NCBI GenBank assembly: GCA_964058805.1
Contig: CAXKVV010000297.1
Location: 1 to 33,105, forward strand
Length of the DNA stretch: 33,105 nucleotides
Direction of reading: 5' to 3'
Source of the DNA: Schoenoplectus triqueter
Taxonomy: Eukaryota > Streptophyta > Magnoliopsida > Poales > Cyperaceae
Each line of letters begins with the position of its first letter. Position 1 is the first letter of the stretch. A program made the translations under genes and the position numbers. Below the pieces are notes generated by a model. That model was not told the DNA's origin, made no database searches, and saw only the letters and a list, made by a program, of their open reading frames with translations. This document shows, piece by piece, positions 31,340 through 33,105 of this stretch.

Positions 31340-33058
31340 TGCGATGGTCAACATTGCTCAAGGACATCAAGGACAAGGTCGGGTTATCTGGTGCAGCAGC
31401 ACAGACAGGTGGGGCCCAGTCGTCTGGGACACAGCAGGGGCACCCCTTTCTCTATCCCAACAACCAGCATTTGCCTGTTGCGCTCGCACCGGTATCCGTC
31501 TCAGCTGGCTCAGATGACTCCTGGGTTGACTCATACCAGCCCGGTGCAGCCTCTCCTAGCTTGTCTCCTGCCAGGTAGCTCTCTAGCTTTTGTACGATTT
31601 CGTTGTTTTCTTTTAATTTCTTGTTTTGGTTTTGATTTTTGAAATGAAGTCAGTTAATGGAATTGTATTTGCAAAAGGAGAGATCCCCCCCCCCCCCCCG
31701 TGCTGTTTGGAAGATTTGTTTCCCAAATGGGTTTGACCTCACCCCCATTTTCTTTTGATGGCGAGATATCTGTCTTTTTGGAAGTTTTTGTATTAGAATT
31801 AGAAAGCTTTCTGCTATTTGGTGACGCAACTAATACTTCTTAGATTTAGTACAAATTTGGATTTTGGTTGGGGGAAATTTTCTGTAAGATAGGTTTGACC
31901 TGAATGTTTTTGTAAGCCGAGAAATGTTGTAATGCTGTCAACTTACTACAGAACTTATCCGTAAGACTTAATAGTTTTCTTTCTTTTAAAACCGTTTAAT
32001 ACCATCTTTCTGTTTTCTCTGTGAAAATAGAAACTTATTGCCAGAGTCCATAAAGGTAATTTAGATGACGATATTTCACAGAGCAAAGGAAAGATTTGAA
32101 GTTGGCACTCAATAGGGAGTTAACATTTTGCATACAAAATTTCAAGCTTGTCATGTACAGAATATATCCTGCTTTAGTATTATCTCAAAATTCTCCTTTG
32201 GTCTCCTAGTAAGCAAAGTATTATCTCAAAATCTCCTTTGGTCTCCTAGTTAATTTTCTAACAGTCATTTGCTTTGTTTGGGAGCAGAGGGAAGCATGAA
32301 TTGGAGTTGGCTTTTAGGAAGTATTGGGAGGAATTCCGCGCATCCAGTTCTGAAAAGGTGCCTTATTCTTTACCCATTCACTTTTGTCGCATGTGTACCC
32401 TATCAATACAAGATTTCGTTGATATGTAGATTTAATTGGTCACATTAATATGTGGACCACTGCATATTGAAAAAGTAGATAATTAACAGTTCGTCCCTAA
32501 AAATGTAATGTATTGCTTATCATTAATTGACTTGTCGTGCTCGTTGTTCTCCTCACATGGATGAGGGAGCACAGTTGGTCTTTCTTCATGTCTTTTATTC
32601 TTTTGAAGAAACTATGAGGTTAAGGGTGAGCAGGTGTGTTGGGGGCAATGCTTGTTATCTTTCATATTTTTCAGGGGTATAAATTGTAATGTTCATTTTT
32701 ACTGAGTTGTGAACACGAGGACATGCTACAATGTTGCTTTAATAGCTGCTGGCAAATAAATTATTTCTTTTTTTTATAATACAGATCTTTCTTTAATCTA
32801 ACCACTGATCTACATATGATCTATGTAATTGTATACTAATTACAGAAATCAAGCCAGATCTGCTATTATGCACATATTAATAAGCTGGTGCAACATCCAA
32901 TTGTTATGTGCCATGCCATTCTTGGTATTTACTTCTTACCATTATTGATAATTTATTCTCCACCATTTTCAGGAGAAAGAAATGGCTCTTGGTTATGCGG
33001 TAGAGGCCTTTTGTAGACTAGTCAGACAACAGTCTAGTGTAGCTCAAGTAGTCAATAA
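31336..33058 (+). CDS. SPI: SPIRRIG-type BEACH-domain protein, N-terminal exons (gene runs off right edge)
   Basis: Exons 31336-31574, 32288-32357 and 32973-33058 join in phase with GT-AG introns, and the third donor (AA|GTATGC) opens an intron that leaves the window. The first ~131 residues are MMRWSTLLKDIKDKVGL, a low-complexity Gly/Ser/Pro linker, then KHELELAFRKYWEEFRASSS, EKEKEMALGYAVEAFCRLVR and QQSSVAQVVN. This order matches the N-terminus of plant SPIRRIG/BEACH-domain proteins, very large PH-BEACH-WD40 scaffolds acting in endosomal trafficking, trichome and root-hair shape, mRNA-body dynamics and salt response. The PH, BEACH and WD40 parts lie outside the window. Plants have closely related paralogues, so the exact orthologue is uncertain. 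The start is 31336 or 31339 (the family usually has a single Met before the basic residue and Trp); an in-frame extension upstream lacks an ATG. Confidence 0.88.
31685..31699. repeat. C15 homopolymer in intron 1 of the BEACH gene
   Basis: Fifteen consecutive C. Runs this long are rare in AT-rich plant DNA, and their length is prone to sequencing error. Confidence 0.9.
32176..32250. repeat. Near-perfect short direct duplication in intron 1 of the BEACH gene
   Basis: AGTATTATCTCAAAA(T)TCTCC... through TGGTCTCCTAGT occurs at 32176-32210 and again at 32217-32250, differing by one T and separated by six bases. Confidence 0.9.
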
Positions 33059-33105
33059 GTATGCTGCCTCTATCCCTAACTATACTATACTTTGTACTCT
33101 TTTAC

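Noticed and set aside
31391..31642. 83-codon plus-strand frame overlapping the BEACH exon 1
   Set aside because: It is out of frame with the recognised protein and runs through the splice donor at 31575.

Overview
This is nuclear DNA from a flowering plant. It is AT-rich, its introns are GT-AG, and it is packed with plant transposons: hAT, Mutator-type MITEs, Helitrons, a Sirevirus LTR element and an RTE-clade LINE. I cannot resolve the lineage further. Two host genes are cut by the window edges. About 28 kb of repeat-rich DNA lies between them. Most of the longer open frames in that stretch are chance frames in AT-rich DNA.

Left edge (1-2634, minus strand): a five-exon gene encoding a conserved plant protein of unknown function. 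I assembled it by splice-site phase, and it runs off the left end. Exon 4 is one base short of keeping frame. Intron 1 holds a foldback MITE with a perfect 9-bp target duplication. The promoter side holds three hAT elements nested one inside another (2768-4601), 134 bp from the start codon.

Middle (4.6-19.5 kb): a repeat zone. It has four copies of a foldback MITE (family B), three of them clustered at 6.05-7.36 kb, and three copies of a second foldback family (family C). Nearly all of these abut (TA)n/(GA)n microsatellites. There are also two related non-autonomous Helitrons (10730-11177 and 17234-17656), a complete hAT element with perfect 8-bp TSD (15747-16264), and eroded hAT relics.

19.7-24.6 kb: a complete minus-strand Sirevirus-like Copia element with two 1242-bp LTRs, a 5-bp TSD, a Met-tRNA-type primer site and repeated polypurine tracts. 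It encodes only a decayed gag, with no pol. 25.0-29.4 kb: two Mutator-type MITEs, the second split by a dead RTE LINE that left a 10-bp TSD.

Right edge (30.6-33.1 kb, plus strand): the promoter, GA-rich leader, two uORFs and first three coding exons of a SPIRRIG-type BEACH-domain protein gene. The second uORF stops on top of the main start codon.

The two host genes share no visible functional link. I found no CRISPR array, rRNA, convincing tRNA, bacterial-type operon or intact transposase. The most informative content is the insertion order of the mobile elements and the two host-gene oddities (the exon-4 frameshift and the uORF stop/start overlap).
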